NCBI GenBank assembly: GCA_016630905.1
Contig: WBMQ01000009.1
Coordinates: 1,302,001 to 1,366,000, forward strand
Source: Capillidium heterosporum
Taxonomy: Eukaryota > Entomophthoromycota > Entomophthoromycetes > Entomophthorales > Capillidiaceae
Direction of reading: 5' to 3'
DNA: 64,000 bases
The notes beneath the pieces are model-generated. The model was not told the DNA's origin, searched no databases, and was given only the letters and a program-made list of their open reading frames with translations. This document shows, piece by piece, positions 1-12,416 of this stretch. Both the position numbers and the translations under genes were made by a program. Every line of letters starts with the position of its first letter. Position 1 is the first letter of the stretch.

Positions 1-1422
1 TTGGGTGATTTGAAGTTGTAATTATAGATAGGTTAGAGATGCCAGGTTTACTTGGTTGCCCATGAGACGGAGCCAGGGATCTGGATCAATTGAGGTTTGG
101 GTTGGACAGGAATTTTAAGCTTTGGGTTTTTGGTGGAGCTTTGGACCCTCAGCTCAAGGTTTAAACAAAGCAACTGTACTTGTATATTCTATGAATATAT
201 ATATAATCAATATTTACGCAAAGTTACTGAACCTACAATGGTTAAATTTTTGTAAAGGTTATGAAGAGCTATACTCGGTTAAGCTTATCAAATTAAGGAT
301 GCAGCGGAGATACTTTCCCAAATAGCATTCACCTAACTTGAAGTTTCTACGCCTATTATTGGGTTAAATTGGATTCCTAGTTAGCATAAGGTATAAATTG
401 AAGCAAAGTACACACCGTACTATACTCCTTTCCTGTAACATATAATGAGGTTATCAAAGTAGCTGTTCAATTTTCAGATTCGTGCAATATACTTCTCGGT
501 TAATGAAAAGCACTCGAATTTTTAAATTTCAACCTTACACTTATAAAATCATAAAAACTCATATCTGCCTGCATACAATAATCTCATCATTAAATTCAAT
601 TGTTGTAGAAGTTATGGGGGATTTACTAAAAGTTCATCTGGAGTTCAATATAGGTTTCTCGATCCCAACAACATTCTTTTCCAACCTTGCTGTACCAGCT
701 CTTTATGATAGTATCCATACGTTTGATTGGTATTCAAATTAAAGCTAGTTTCGGCTTAATCACGAAATTAGCTAATTTTCAGCTCGATTGCAGATTTGAT
801 ACAAGGTGGATCTTTATCTGGGGTCTTGATTTCAGGTTATTTTTGTAAACTAGGATCGCGATCGATTCTTTTAGAAATTTGGGCATCAGCCATTGGTTTA
901 GATATGCGCCATCTGACCAGACATATACCTGTAATTGGCTACTTTTGATATGAAATCATGAGCACTTACCTAGATGAGAAAGGGTGCCTTAGGCACTGAG
1001 CTATCTTCTTTTATAAGATTTTCCCTGGAACTTATTACGTTACCTTTCGGACGTTTATAAGGCGAGCCAAGATCTACATTTCATTCGTTAGTTGAAGCTT
1101 AATTCTCGATCTGTATGTTACTTTTCCCTAAATTCTATTCCATGATCTATCTTTTGAATTTGGCGATGATCCCTGTGCCAATTTCTACCCAATTAAGTTG
1201 TAGTAATAGGAAAGGTTTTCAATTAAAGTATGATAATTACCTAATTGTATGAGAGATCCAAAACTCCTAAAGTTGTCATCTCCATAAATAAGGACCATGG
1301 AAAAAAAGTAAATCATTTTTTCAAACTTAAAACCAACTTTGAGATCGCACCAGCAGTAACCTAGTACGACGACAGGGGGTTATAACAGCACTACAATTAA
1401 AGCCACATTGCTTAACGACTCA
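1..1422. other. intergenic / WC-1 upstream region
   Basis: I see no supportable gene. The open frames present are short and low in complexity, with no recognisable motif. The last few hundred bases presumably hold the promoter and 5' leader of the white-collar gene that starts at 1423, but no specific element can be called. Confidence 0.5.
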
Positions 1423-3885
1423 ATGCAAGATTTCAACCAAGATCCCAAGGCCAAGAAGGATGGCGACGTAGCTATCCAATCGGCCTTCCAACCTCAGAAC
1501 GTATAGTAAGTTTCTATTTGTTCAGTTTTCCAATTATATCACCTGGACACTAAACAATGGACGCCTTAAATTCAATTGTCAATTTTACAATTGCTATAAA
1601 CATCAACTAACAACCTTCCTAATAGTACAAACTCTTCCAACTCCGACTCACTATCGGGCATATCCCGGATGGTTCCCTACTCTTCGAACTTGAACTTTAC
1701 AACATCCAACTATGAAACATCAACTAGCAACCAGAGTGTCCCCACCACAACTCGAAACGGTGTACTTGGCATCCCGCCACCTTATGGGCCAGGAGGTCAA
1801 CTTTTACTCAACAAATCTTCGACTGGTTCAGACGGATCAGGGGGGAGACTCTGAGAACTATCTACCTTACCCCAACGACATTGACAAATTGCATAATTCA
1901 GAAAGGATAAGCTTCCCAGGCATCTATTCGAGCACCGGTTTCGACGTCCTTAGTATATTGGTCAAGTTGATCAACCGACCCAATCCCACCTTCATTTTGG
2001 GGCCTGTTGACATGAACACGTCGTTCGTCGTTGTAGATGCTTTAAAATTCGACTTCCCCATCATCTACGCCAGTTCCTCTTTTGAAAACTTGACAGGATA
2101 CAAAACGACAGAGATCATCGGGCGTAACTGTAGGTTCCTGCAGTCCCCGGATGGCCATGTTTCACTGGGATCACGGCGTAGGTATACCGACAACAACGTT
2201 GTCCACAAGATAAAATCTAGCTTGATCGATGGCAAGGAGTTCCAAGGGTCCATTGTCAACTACAAAAAGAACGGACAGCCTTTCATAAATTTTGTCACCA
2301 TGATACCTATTTATGAGGGAAGCGAAGTCATATACTACGTTGGCTTTCAAGTTGTAAGTAGAGTGGTATTTTAGCAGTGACTAATATCTATTTAGGATCT
2401 GGTCGAACAGCCCAATACTATCCTCGAAAGAGTGAAAGGTAAGGTACACTTATCAATAGTCGCTTATATTCCTAGATGGTACGTACAAAGTCAATTACAG
2501 CATGCTGACGATGCCTCGGTACCTATCGGCAGGTAAGCACTTGTTAAAATCCTGATTAATTTATAATAGGCATGGACGACTTCTTCCCGGGTATGCCCTA
2601 CTCCAACAGCTTCCAAAACGCAGCCGACGCCTACGAATCCATTGTGGGGACTCCAAGAAACGAGGAGAGTCACCGTATCTGGAACAAGATGCTGATCGAG
2701 CACGCCGACGACTTCATCTACGTGCTGACGTTGAAGGGCATCTTCCTTTACGCGTCACCTAGCTGTAAAGAAATATTAGGCTATAGCCCAGAAGAGCTGA
2801 TTGGTTACTCAGTTTCGCTTTTGTGCCACACTAGTGATTTGGTCCCTATGATGCGTGAGTTAAAGGAAGTCAGCGCCGACAACAGTTTCTGTTTGATTTT
2901 TCGGGCTCGACACAAGGATGGCAGCTATGTCTGGATGGAGACAATCGGCAGCATCCACAACGATAATGGCAAAGGACGCAAGTGCGTCGTACTTAGCGGC
3001 AGGGTCCGGCCCGTTATCCAGCTATCACGCGAAGCTCTCATCTCCTGTGGTGGACTCTCCGAAAACGAGTTCTGGACCAAACTTAGCTTGGATGGCATGT
3101 TCCTGCACATCAACTCTCAATCGACTAGGATAGTAGGGTTCTCGCCCGATGAACTTCTTGGGACATCTATGTACCAATACATGCGCTCCGATCGTACAAC
3201 AGCACTCACGCGTGCCTTGCACCAGACTCGGGTTGGCGTTACAGTACGCTTGCGCCATTTTTTCAAAGACAAGTGCAACAACTTTGGTGAGTTCGCCTCC
3301 ACCTTTTATCCTGGTGATAATTTCAATGATGGCAAGCCGGCCTTCATCTTATGTCAGACCAGGCCCTGTGAAAGATCAAGCTCGTCCGAAACGAGCTCCG
3401 ACATGTCCTTCTCCTCCTCCTCGGCCCCTTCACCCTGTACCAATCGAGCAGCATCGGAATATGACAACTTGTTCGACATCATTGATACCAAGCGCACGAC
3501 TACGTGGCAATATGAGCTCCACCAACTCAAATTGGCCAACAAGAAGATGAAGGACGAGATCAAAGCCTTGACCAGTACGTTGAAAGTCAAAAGGGTAAGT
3601 ATTGGATGGTTAATTTAAGACTAATTTTTAACTTTAGAAGCGGGATACTCCCAACATGGAGTGTTCCTCTTGCCAGAAAAAGGAATCGGCCCAGTGGTTC
3701 AAGGTCTCCAACACCAATTCCTACATCTGCTTCGCATGCCACCTAAGTATTTTTTGTTTAAAAAATGTTGCTGATTATAATTTTTAGAGAAATCCAAGAC
3801 CTCATCCTCTAACACGTCCAGCGGTACTGGCATCGGACCCCACTCTACGACCGACTCCACCCAGAATTCCCCACCGGTGCCGTAG
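1423..3885 (+). CDS. wc-1: White collar-1 type blue-light receptor/transcription factor
   Basis: This is a blue-light photoreceptor and zinc-finger transcription factor that in fungi acts with WC-2 in the nucleus on light-induced genes. I read seven exons: 1423-1505, 1626-2353, 2396-2438, 2476-2532, 2570-3594, 3638-3746 and 3788-3885. The spliced length is 2143 nt, one more than a multiple of three, which fits one extra G in the G6 run at 1840-1845. Corrected, the protein is about 713 aa. The LOV domain carries the photoactive-cysteine motif GRNCRFLQSPDG, followed by the extended SLGSRRRYTDN loop typical of WC-1. Two further PAS domains follow (FIYVLTLKGIFLYASPSCKE and the FWTKLSLDGMFLHINSQS region). 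A C-terminal GATA-like finger C-x2-C-x18-C-x2-C lies in exons 6-7. The start is the ATG opening the first spliceable frame. Family assignment is firm; the N-terminal exon is less certain. Confidence 0.92.
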
Positions 3886-5805
3886 TTTCAATGGGGTTTA
3901 GATCAAACGTACCTTCTTTTTCGAAAATTTCCCGATTTCAACAATAGAATGTCAAAAGTTTTTACTTATTACCAACTTTTTCAGATTTGCTGAATAAATA
4001 GTAGATGCCATGTCCACAACAATAAGAAGAATCCTATGTCCTTCCTTTCCCTCTCCTTTTGGAGAATCTACGATGCTGCGCTAAAATGTGGTCCAGTGTC
4101 AAGATGCATTACCTAATTGTACTTTGTAAGGTTTTAAAGTTTAATCGAATTAAATAAATATTTCTTTGTCGTTACTATAATTATATATATTAACCATTTT
4201 CATATTGGATTTCATAGGTTAGCATATGTTTTGAAGAATTGTTTCCTATTATAGTGGTATCTATATTTAAATTTATAAAAAAGCTACATAAAAGCCAGTG
4301 TTTAATCAGGATAGAATAGTTTACTTTATAATGGAGGTTGTTTATTAAGAGTAAAATATCAAAAATGATCCAATTTCAATCCCAGTTTTTAGATTGAAAA
4401 CTTTGCTAGCTTTACTCAAGATAACTACATAGGCCTATACAACTATATATCTCAAGTAACTGCCTACCTATCTAAAAGTAGTATGCTTCCATAGTAATAC
4501 ATTTAATGTAGTAATAATGGTTAGCTTGGTCATCAAGTATACTAATATACTAGGTTCTATAAAGTAACCAAGTTGAGTATTAGCGATTTCGAAAAGTAAC
4601 TTATCAATTCTAATACTACTAATCACGTTCAAAAAGTTTGGATAGCTTTGTAAAAGGCACGCTTTCAGCTACTTTTAAATGTAAAGGATAGACGATTGTG
4701 TCTTTGGTTACTCTTTTGAACAAAAGTACCATAAAGTTTTTAAAAACTATAAAGTAAAATATCCAATAGTATTTTTAAGGTATAGTCAGTTCAAAATATT
4801 TATTGACAAGAAACTATCAGCTAGCTTGTCTGTATTACTTGGACAGTTAGTTGGCATTCTCAACCTTAGAATCAACTTTATCGTTTATGTCTAACTTGCC
4901 TTTAAATTTGGAATCAACTTTGCAATGAGCTACCAGTTTCTTAGCTTATTTTAGATGAGTTTAAACTTGCCCGTTCGGCATCCTGCTTGGTAGTAGTTAA
5001 AGTTGATTCCAAGTTGAAGTATACTAGGCATTAAGCTAGCTTTTTTGAATTGGTTATTACTTAGATTCTTTATATTGCCTTTCTTCCCAATTTGGTTAAT
5101 ATCTATCAATAAAGCATGTTTTGAAATAGTTAGCTTTGGATTTTGAAGCAAATAGAATTGGAGAATAGTAGACAGATCAAGTCACCTTTGTTGGGAATAC
5201 TATGTACTTTTTGATGGTTGAATGTGGCCAATAAACTACTGCCAGGTAGAGTGCTTTGACATTAAATTTTAGATTTACATTAATACCATAAGCTAGACAA
5301 GTAAAAATTGTTTTTGATGAGGTAAATTATAGCTCAAAAACATTATGAAAGTGGACTAAAAGTATACGCACAACAGTCGTTTTTATACATATTATGTTGT
5401 AGCCTTAGGTTTTCATATCAGCTATAGCTTGGGACTCAAAAACTAACCTGGAGATGCTTTGAAAATTGACTTGGTCAATAGACAATGATGCCGCTTCTGG
5501 TTAAGATAAAAGTAATAGAAATGAAAACAATGGAACAGATTAGCTGAGTTGTACAGGTAGTAGGTGTAAAACCAATTTTAAGGCTACTTACCACTCTAGT
5601 TGGATCAGGATCTCCTATTCAAATACAAGGTATATGCCAGTAGTCATAAGTAGATGCATTAAGCAAAGGAAATTTGTTTAGCAAAGTCCAAATCCTATCA
5701 ATCTAATTCCAGCACCAAAGTAAAAATGATCACTCAAATATATATGTATAGATAATAGTAAACATAGCATAAAAGGTTAGAACTAAGCCAAAGTTATTAT
5801 TTAAT
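3886..5805. other. AT-rich intergenic region
   Basis: This spans the convergent 3' sides of WC-1 (+) and the PPR gene (-). I find no coding frame with protein-like composition and no tRNA. Short copies of a ggaatcaacttt-like string occur near 4868, 4909 and (inverted) 4998, too short to interpret. Confidence 0.5.
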
Positions 5806-7053
5806 CTAAATCGTACATCCATCATTGACGACCTTGGACTCCAAACTACCTTGCAAGTGCTCAGGTAAAACAAAATTCCGCTTAGTACTCAAAAAACTAT
5901 TAATAACCCTAGTTGCTACACTGTTTCGAGCAAAAGTACGGTCCTTCCCATCATCTTTAAACATCAAGTTGAACTCTTCAATGGTCAAGTAGTTGCCAAC
6001 TAGCTCGGGGAAGTTGTGGTGGTGGTAGCCAAGTACCAATTTACGTAGTAATTTGACTTTGATATCTTTGTAGATCCCTGGTCCTAGATAGTCAAGTAGA
6101 GGTAGAGTCTTGTCGGGCAAATTGTGGTTTAAGTAGATTTTGATAATAGGGTAAACCACACTACGGTCTAGCTTTAAACCTTGGAGCTGAAATACCTTGA
6201 GGATATCATCAATTATAGCGACGTTGGTAAGTTTACAATGCTCGAGGGAAGCAAAAAATCTTATGTAGGGTTGTTTGGAGATCTTTTTCAACTGGACGGT
6301 GCCTTGATCTGAACCCTCTACTTGGACAGTGTTGTCTATATTGTCGATTATCGATTGGAAGGTGTCGATAACGTTGGTAGTATCCTTCAGCTTGCCATAC
6401 ATATCCATCATATAGAACCGGAACAGTTGATTGGGTTTTATATGCAATTCCTTCAACCTACCTTCTAATTCTATGAGCTTGTTGAACTGGTTACTCTGTA
6501 GGTAAAAATACGCTAATACAGCAAATGAGTCAATTGTTGGTAGCTCTACCTCCTTTGACAATTTGTTCCACCACTGCCCCGCCTCTTTGAAGTCACCCAA
6601 ACAAGTATATACTCCAACTAGGTGTCGATAGTCAAACTCGTTGAGTTGAATTTTGTAGATGTCTAAAAGGTTCAACACATTGCTCAATTTGGTCTTTATT
6701 ACTTCTTTAGAAACTTTGCCATTGGAAAAGTACTTTATGGAACGTAATACTTCGCTGTGCACTTCACTAGGTAATAAAGTTAATTTGTCCATGCGGTGCA
6801 GTTGGAGGTAGAGCTTGAAAGTTTGGTCACGGTCATTAGTTGCTATAGCTTGCTCTAAACTTTGCACTAAGACTAGGTTGTAGTGCTCTTTAGTACGCTC
6901 GACTTTGGAGAAGCCTTGGTGGTAGATCTGATGTTTTTGGACTGAGTTTTCATCAGTCGTTATCGATCGAAATTGTTGAAGTCGAGGTAAAAATTTCGTT
7001 TTGGTCGATACCCTCCTTAGTATTTGGGTGAAATTTAGTTGGACCTTGCTCAT
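5806..7053 (-). CDS. PPR-like mitochondrial protein
   Basis: This is an intronless 415-residue protein. The N-terminus is rich in Arg, Ser and Thr and poor in acids (MSKVQLNFTQILRRVSTKTK), consistent with a mitochondrial presequence. The body is helical with tandem repeat-like units such as IDSFAVLAYFYLQSNQFNKL and PNQLFRFYMMDMYGKLKD, which resemble pentatricopeptide repeats (short helix pairs with Tyr/Asn at conserved positions). Fungal PPR proteins of this size usually act on mitochondrial RNA stability or translation, so an organellar RNA role is inferred. No enzymatic motif is visible. The start ATG at 7053 opens the frame and is followed directly by the presequence-like stretch. I cannot name an orthologue. 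Confidence 0.6.
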   Translation of the reverse strand: MSKVQLNFTQILRRVSTKTKFLPRLQQFRSITTDENSVQKHQIYHQGFSKVERTKEHYNLVLVQSLEQAIATNDRDQTFKLYLQLHRMDKLTLLPSEVHSEVLRSIKYFSNGKVSKEVIKTKLSNVLNLLDIYKIQLNEFDYRHLVGVYTCLGDFKEAGQWWNKLSKEVELPTIDSFAVLAYFYLQSNQFNKLIELEGRLKELHIKPNQLFRFYMMDMYGKLKDTTNVIDTFQSIIDNIDNTVQVEGSDQGTVQLKKISKQPYIRFFASLEHCKLTNVAIIDDILKVFQLQGLKLDRSVVYPIIKIYLNHNLPDKTLPLLDYLGPGIYKDIKVKLLRKLVLGYHHHNFPELVGNYLTIEEFNLMFKDDGKDRTFARNSVATRVINSFLSTKRNFVLPEHLQGSLESKVVNDGCTI

Positions 7054-7943
7054 AATTGTCGTGTTAGCCTACTCTATCCGTCTTCTTGTATAGGTTTCTA
7101 ACCAAATGCTTGAAAAAGTGATTCGACTTTCCATAGTCAAATTTTCGAAAGTTAGGTATCAAGGGATTTGATTGGCTTTGCTTAATATTTATCTGATTGG
7201 ATTCTTTGTTCTCTGTTGAGATGGTTGTTTATATCTTCAGATGTAGAGCTGTACCAGAATACATGGTATAGGAATGGACTGTCTATAGAAGATTGAAGCT
7301 TACATCTGGCTACAGTCCCATCGAGTTCAACACCCTCTACCCTTTAGAATGTATTCTTTCGATTGAAAGATAGATTATAAGTTCTTTATATAATAATGCC
7401 GATTCTTTTACACTGATAAAGTAACATAATGTGATCTATCAAAAATATAGCATACTATATGAATATTTATTCTGTTATAAGTTCAAAACATAGCAACGCT
7501 TGTTACAAGTTAATAACAGAGTTTGTGAACTTGATAATTTATCGTATATTTTTATCAAATATATTTATGATAGCACAAGCTTGATATTGCTACATTAAAT
7601 GTTGCAGAGTGCAAGGTAGTGTTATAAAATATATAATGCAGACTTAGATTTATTATCAAAATAAAATAATTCAATGTCGCATATTCCGGTTAACTGGAAT
7701 AACAAAAGATTCTTCAAATATTGATATCTTTATTTCAAAAATACTTTACCTTATATGAATGTAGGCACTATATTGATAGTCTAAAACAAAAGCTCACAAT
7801 TTGATAAAAATATCGGCCTCTCCATATAAAGTCATCTAGTTCATCTCCAAAGGAACTTATTAACTCGCTAGACCCATTAAAAATCTGTTGTTAGCTCAAG
7901 ACTATCATTTAGCGACCTTATTCTAATATTATATTCTCAAAAA
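7054..7943. other. intergenic region
   Basis: This is AT-rich sequence between the PPR gene and the P-loop gene, both on the minus strand. It presumably holds the PPR promoter and the 3' end of the P-loop gene. No gene, repeat or RNA is visible. Confidence 0.5.
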
Positions 7944-8623
7944 TCAATTCAAGCTATTTACCAAATTTCGAATTGTATGTAAAGGGACTACAATGTCATA
8001 CAAATTTCCTTCTCCAACCGATAGACGTTCATACCCAACGAAAAGCACCTTTGTAAACCCTTCTTCAATACTAGGTCGCTCATACTTTTTTGAAAACTTG
8101 GATAGTATAGCCAGCCCAAACCTACCTTCCACTTGTGTTTGGTGGTTGGTTCGGTTGTTCACTCGTTCTTTTAATACCTGTCATAAGTCAATAACAATAA
8201 TAGATTTAGAATGTTACATTGAAAGGTACTGCTAAACTTAAACAGTAAACTTTTAAATTGTGCTGGAGACTGTAGTTTATCCAAACTTGGCGTTGGGAAA
8301 TGTCGATATTGCACCGGTCTATTAGAACCGAGTATCCCTAGATTAAACAAAAATATTATGTTAAATAAGAATAGAAAGGTGCTATTTACTTCTGATATAA
8401 ATTCTAAAAATTTCCTCTCACAAGTTTGTCTATCCTTCAATTCATCTTGGTTGATTCTTTTGAAATTCTATTAATTTTTAAAAATATTAAATGATTCGCA
8501 AATAAGAATAAATACCGAATACCAGTGACACCAACTTTGCGATAGTACCGACTTACCCGAACCGGGTGGACCTACCAACACTACGACTATGGGCTTTGGA
8601 GTTTCTAGTTGAGTTTGGTTCAT
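7944..8623 (-). CDS. small P-loop kinase-like protein (AAA_33; PNKP/aprataxin-kinase-like)
   Basis: Four short exons (8623-8516, 8467-8390, 8337-8218, 8177-7944) splice in frame to 179 aa with no frame error. The N-terminus has a clear Walker A, LVGPPGSGKS (about residues 16-25). The second block, FKRINQDELKDR, and the third, GYSVLIDRCNIDISQRQVW, match the N-Q-D and DR(C/T)N-x-QR motifs of the polynucleotide kinase-like P-loop family. The C-terminal block NNRTNHQTQVEG followed by ERPSIEEGF matches the RTNHPTGVEG...P..EGF signature of that family. In PNKP and in plant/fungal aprataxin-type fusions this domain phosphorylates 5' ends or is paired with HIT domains. Here it stands alone, so the substrate is unknown. 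The family is inferred from motifs; the splice model is strongly supported by phase agreement. Confidence 0.75.
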
Positions 8624-9073
8624 AGCTTTGATTTGAATTTGAAAATATTAAAAAGGATAAAGCTACGATTGAGCAACTTTTGAAGTGAAGGCAAGTTCTT
8701 CAAAGAAAATAATTCCAAAAATCGAGCTGGTTGGATCGAAAGTTGTTATTATGGAAAGAGTCGGCGGTTTGGTTAGTAAATCTCAAAAGGTATGGGTTGA
8801 AAAGTAAGCATGTTGGATATACTTTTTTGAAAAAGGAAATTTTTACTAGAGTAAAAGTCCAAGAGCAAGGTAGATAATCTTTGAAAAAGAAATACATATA
8901 TCAAAAATTCAGTTAAAAGTATTAAGAAATATGCATAGGGATCTTTATTATTTAAAGGTGAATATTTTAAACCTAGCTATTATAAGTATATTCGAATACC
9001 TCATCCTCATTCATATAAAAAAGCTTACCTATATACAGCTACGTCAAACCAAAAAAGATACCTTTTATCAAAA
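8624..9073. other. intergenic region
   Basis: This is about 450 bases between the P-loop gene and tafazzin, both on the minus strand. It is AT-rich, and no gene or structured element is visible. Confidence 0.45.
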
Positions 9074-10169
9074 CTATTTATTCGCAATAAACCCCGGATC
9101 TACCTTCAACTGTTTGGCCCACTGTAGACTTTCCTCCTTCAACTCCACCATACGCTCCCTTAAAACATTCGTTATGTAGGAACGTCGGATAGCATCATCT
9201 TGCAAATTCTTGTAATTAGCATCCTTTTCCAAAACCTCCTTAATGTCAAAGGGTTCTCCAACTATCATTAAGAGATCCTTGTTGATTTTGGGGATTTTGA
9301 TGCGACCTTCGGGTAAGATGTTCACCATACCTTTCATTGAAAAAACTCTTGTAAGTAAAAATAAAAGATAGAAATTACCTATGTGGTAGATCGGTACGAC
9401 TATAGGTCGACTTGAAGTTTCCATTATGAGTCTACCTACCCCCCACTTGAACTTTAACAAGTCTTCACTTTGGTTGACTTTACCTTCGGGATAGATGTTA
9501 ACCCATCTATTCTTGTCTAATAGTTGAATGGCGGCATCTATGGCGGATTGGTAGATCCTACAGTGATAAAATACAATTAGAATAATAATGCACATTTTAA
9601 ATATAAAAAGGAGCTTACCCATCTCCCCGAACTGTAGGTAAAATCTGCCCTGCTTCAAAGAACTTGTTGTAAGCCCAGTTCTTGAATAATATCTCCTTGG
9701 CTGCTAACGACCATCTCATTTTAAAAGTGTGGCCTAATATAGAAGGTGGTAAACTACCCCATAACAAGGGATCCTCTAAAGTTGAGGCGTGGTTCATGTA
9801 GGTTAGAATGGATGTATTGTTTTTGAGGTTGGTATCGTCGGTTATCAGGTTGAGTAGGGCCGGCAAGTTTTTGGCTCGGAAGTTGGTGCCCCAATTTAAA
9901 AAGAGTTTGCATAGTAAACCTACACTCAACATGGTGAACTTTCGTACTAGTGGAAGGGTGGTTAGATTTATTTCGTGGACATTGGTTAATGGTTTGTAAG
10001 TTGAGGTTGGATTGGATAAAGTTTGAGAGAGTTTGGTAGGTAGGTTAAGTTTAGGTTTCAAGTTGGCGAGTTTTATGGGGATTGGAGTAGTTGCAGTTGA
10101 CGTTGAGGCTTTAGTTCGGATTGAGATTCTAATAGGAATGATTCTTTTTAGCTTGCAAGTCGTTGCCAT
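9074..10169 (-). CDS. TAZ1: tafazzin (cardiolipin transacylase)
   Basis: This is the phospholipid-lysophospholipid transacylase that remodels cardiolipin in mitochondrial membranes. Three exons (10169-9619, 9557-9379, 9330-9074) give about 328 aa. The acyltransferase motif NHASTLEDP (H-x4-D) lies near residue 130. It is followed by AAKEILFKNW, the GQILPTVRGDG block and NIYPEGKVNQSEDLLKFKWG, all diagnostic of tafazzins. The second intron is placed so that the exon junction restores IYHIGMVNILPEG, as in the family WHVGMxxVLP. A shorter, in-frame 33-nt intron is a less good alternative. The N-terminal 60 residues are Ser/Thr/Lys/Arg-rich and could target the protein to mitochondria. Confidence 0.9.
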
Positions 10170-10776
10170 GGTTATCTAGGTTCTAAGTTGTAAAGGTTAG
10201 TGGGAAGGGTACTGCTTATTTTTGAAATTATCGGGTTTGTCAAATGAATGAATTGATGAAGGGTTCAAATTAAACCAATCAAGTTGTTGGTTGGCAAAGT
10301 GTGAGCTTCCTTCAACTTAGCTTAGAAAGTTTATTAGTGGATTTATCGAGTTGAAGGGAAGTGATGGTGATGTCCTATCAAGCTAAAAATATAGGTGTCC
10401 AACGACCTTGCCAAATTTGTAGTGGACTGGTAGTGTAGCTTTGGTAGCTGTACACTATACAAAAAATAAATCAAAAGGCTAAGTTTGTTTAGATAAATTA
10501 AAATTTCGACTATTCTCGATATACAATACTCTCATTCTCTAGCTCGGAACATTTTACTATAGTAAAGCGCAACCAATCCTAATACATAGATAAAATGGTA
10601 TATTAGGAAACTCAATATATCAAATTATAAATATAAGTTTTCAAATAAGTATAAAGATACTACGAAACTTGTGCCAAAAAAATAAAAATTTATTAGTAAC
10701 TCCAACCCTCTTTTACACCTGGCTAATATCTTATCACCCAAATGATATCAAAATATTAGCCTTCTAATTTGAAGTT
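10170..10776. other. intergenic region
   Basis: This holds the upstream region of tafazzin and the 3' side of the kelch-like gene. It is AT-rich, and no gene or specific element is recognised. Confidence 0.45.
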
Positions 10777-12416
10777 TTAACTCTTGACCAACAACGAGAT
10801 CTTGTCATCGACGTAGGCATCCATATAATCCAGCATATTCTCCTCCTCTAAACTACGGTTCCTTTTATGTACTTCCTCCATATTCTCCATTTCATTATAG
10901 GGCCAGAACCGAGCAATTAAACTTAAGACAATGGTAATGAAAATCACAACAGCTAAAAGTATACCTATTATGGTCATACGCTTATACCACTTGTCGAAGA
11001 AGCTGGTTTCCAAAGTGAACTTAACGATTAGATTCATATCTTTGAGGTTGTAATCGTAAGTATATTGCAGGACTTGGAGGTGAGGTAAGGCTGATATAGT
11101 GGAGGATGTTTGTGGTGTTGAATTAGTGGCTTTGCTAGTGAAGACAACATTGGTATGCTTTATATGTTTGTTTTTGAATAGTTTGAACTTGTTGAGCCAG
11201 TAGTCAAACTTCAACTTACTTTCCTTGCTATCGTTGCTCTTGTCACCGACATTGTCGTCTACTCTATTCAAACTATCAAAGTTCAAAGTTATATTACCAC
11301 CCATGGATGAATTACCAAACAAAAAGTATAAGATTTGGTCGTCAAAGATGTTGGTTGTTAGAGAAAAGAAATTGTTGTCAAGTAGGGGATGGAAGTTAAT
11401 GGGATTGAAACTTTGCCAACTTAAGCTCGAGGTATTGAAGCTATACAGTTTGCCGTCACAACCAATTTGTTCTTTGAATAATTGGTAGGTTGGATTACAC
11501 CCTGGTATGAAAATAACTAAGTCTTTGTAGACTAGTGGTGTGGCATCAATTAGGTAGTTAGGTCCATTTTTAGCTTTGTCGGTCTTACCCATAAAGTCTA
11601 CATCGTTCTGCTCGTTTTGTTCGTTGTTAGTGGTAAATAAACTTTTGACACTTTTGGAAGTATGGTTGTAGATGCGAACTTCATACCCTGGTACCAACTC
11701 TTGATTTATTGTATTGAATCCTCCAAAACTAAAGACTTGGGTAGAAAAGTTGATTACTGAGTGGTGCTTCCAAACCGATTCCAAAGTTTATGTCGATAAA
11801 GCGTTTGGTTGTGTTAGTAAAGGGATGGAAGGCAACTAATCCTTGATCCAAACCTAAAAACCCTAGCCAATGGTAGTTGTATCTAAACATCTTGATAGCC
11901 TTCCTTTAGGACTAATTGCTCTTCGTATTGAGAAAAGTAGTCGAATGGTTGATTTTTACTTAGGTTGTCTAGACTGTCCACCAACAACTTGTACTTATTC
12001 AGCCGGACATTATAGGAGTAGAGGTTTAAGTAGGTCTGGTTGAACTTGTTACCTAATATGTAGACCAGCTTGGAATCTTTGAATTCAGTTGTAATTACTT
12101 GCGGTTTATAAAGTTCAGGTATAGTGTCGTTCTTACCTTGCGGCACCTTTAACAGTTCCCAATCCAAATTATTGTTATCGGGGTTGATCTCGGTAACATT
12201 GTTGAAAAAGAGACCTTCGGTGATATCCAACTTGAATGTAAACTTGTTGTAGTATCGCAGGTTGGTGGTTGGATTCATTATGGTACCTCCTATGTAGTAG
12301 ACCTTCTCATTTAGTATAAAGGTGGAGCCATGTTGGAACTTTAGACCTCGTATTAGTTGACTACATATGAGTTGAGAATAAATGCCAAGTAGTATCGTGA
12401 AGCTTAGTGGATTCAT
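10777..12416 (-). CDS. kelch-like type I membrane protein
   Basis: This is a predicted surface or secretory membrane protein. It has an N-terminal signal peptide (MNPLSFTILLGIYSQLICSQ), kelch-type beta-propeller motifs (FILNEKVYYIGG, VFSFGGFN, KDLVIFIPGC), one membrane segment near the C-terminus (MTIIGILLAVVIFITIVLSL) and a short acidic/basic cytoplasmic tail. The start ATG at 12416 opens the signal peptide. Between about 11895 and 11785 the reading moves through three frames. The middle frame (WLGFLGLDQGLVAFHPF) is protein-like, so two single extra bases rather than an intron explain the break. Related kelch/TM proteins are common in early-diverging fungi (general knowledge). Ligand and function are unknown. 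It could be annotated as two genes if the breaks are taken at face value. Confidence 0.65.

Noticed and set aside
482-742. Possible small gene upstream of WC-1
   Set aside because: Biased, low-complexity translation with no motif and no splice-supported extension.
4860-5015. Repeated ggaatcaacttt strings, one inverted
   Set aside because: Only 12-14 bases, AT-rich, no larger unit or conserved spacing; probably chance.
9346-9378. 33-nt in-frame retained segment in tafazzin
   Set aside because: Splicing out 48 nt (9331-9378) restores the conserved HIGM-LP block better than retaining it or removing 33 nt.
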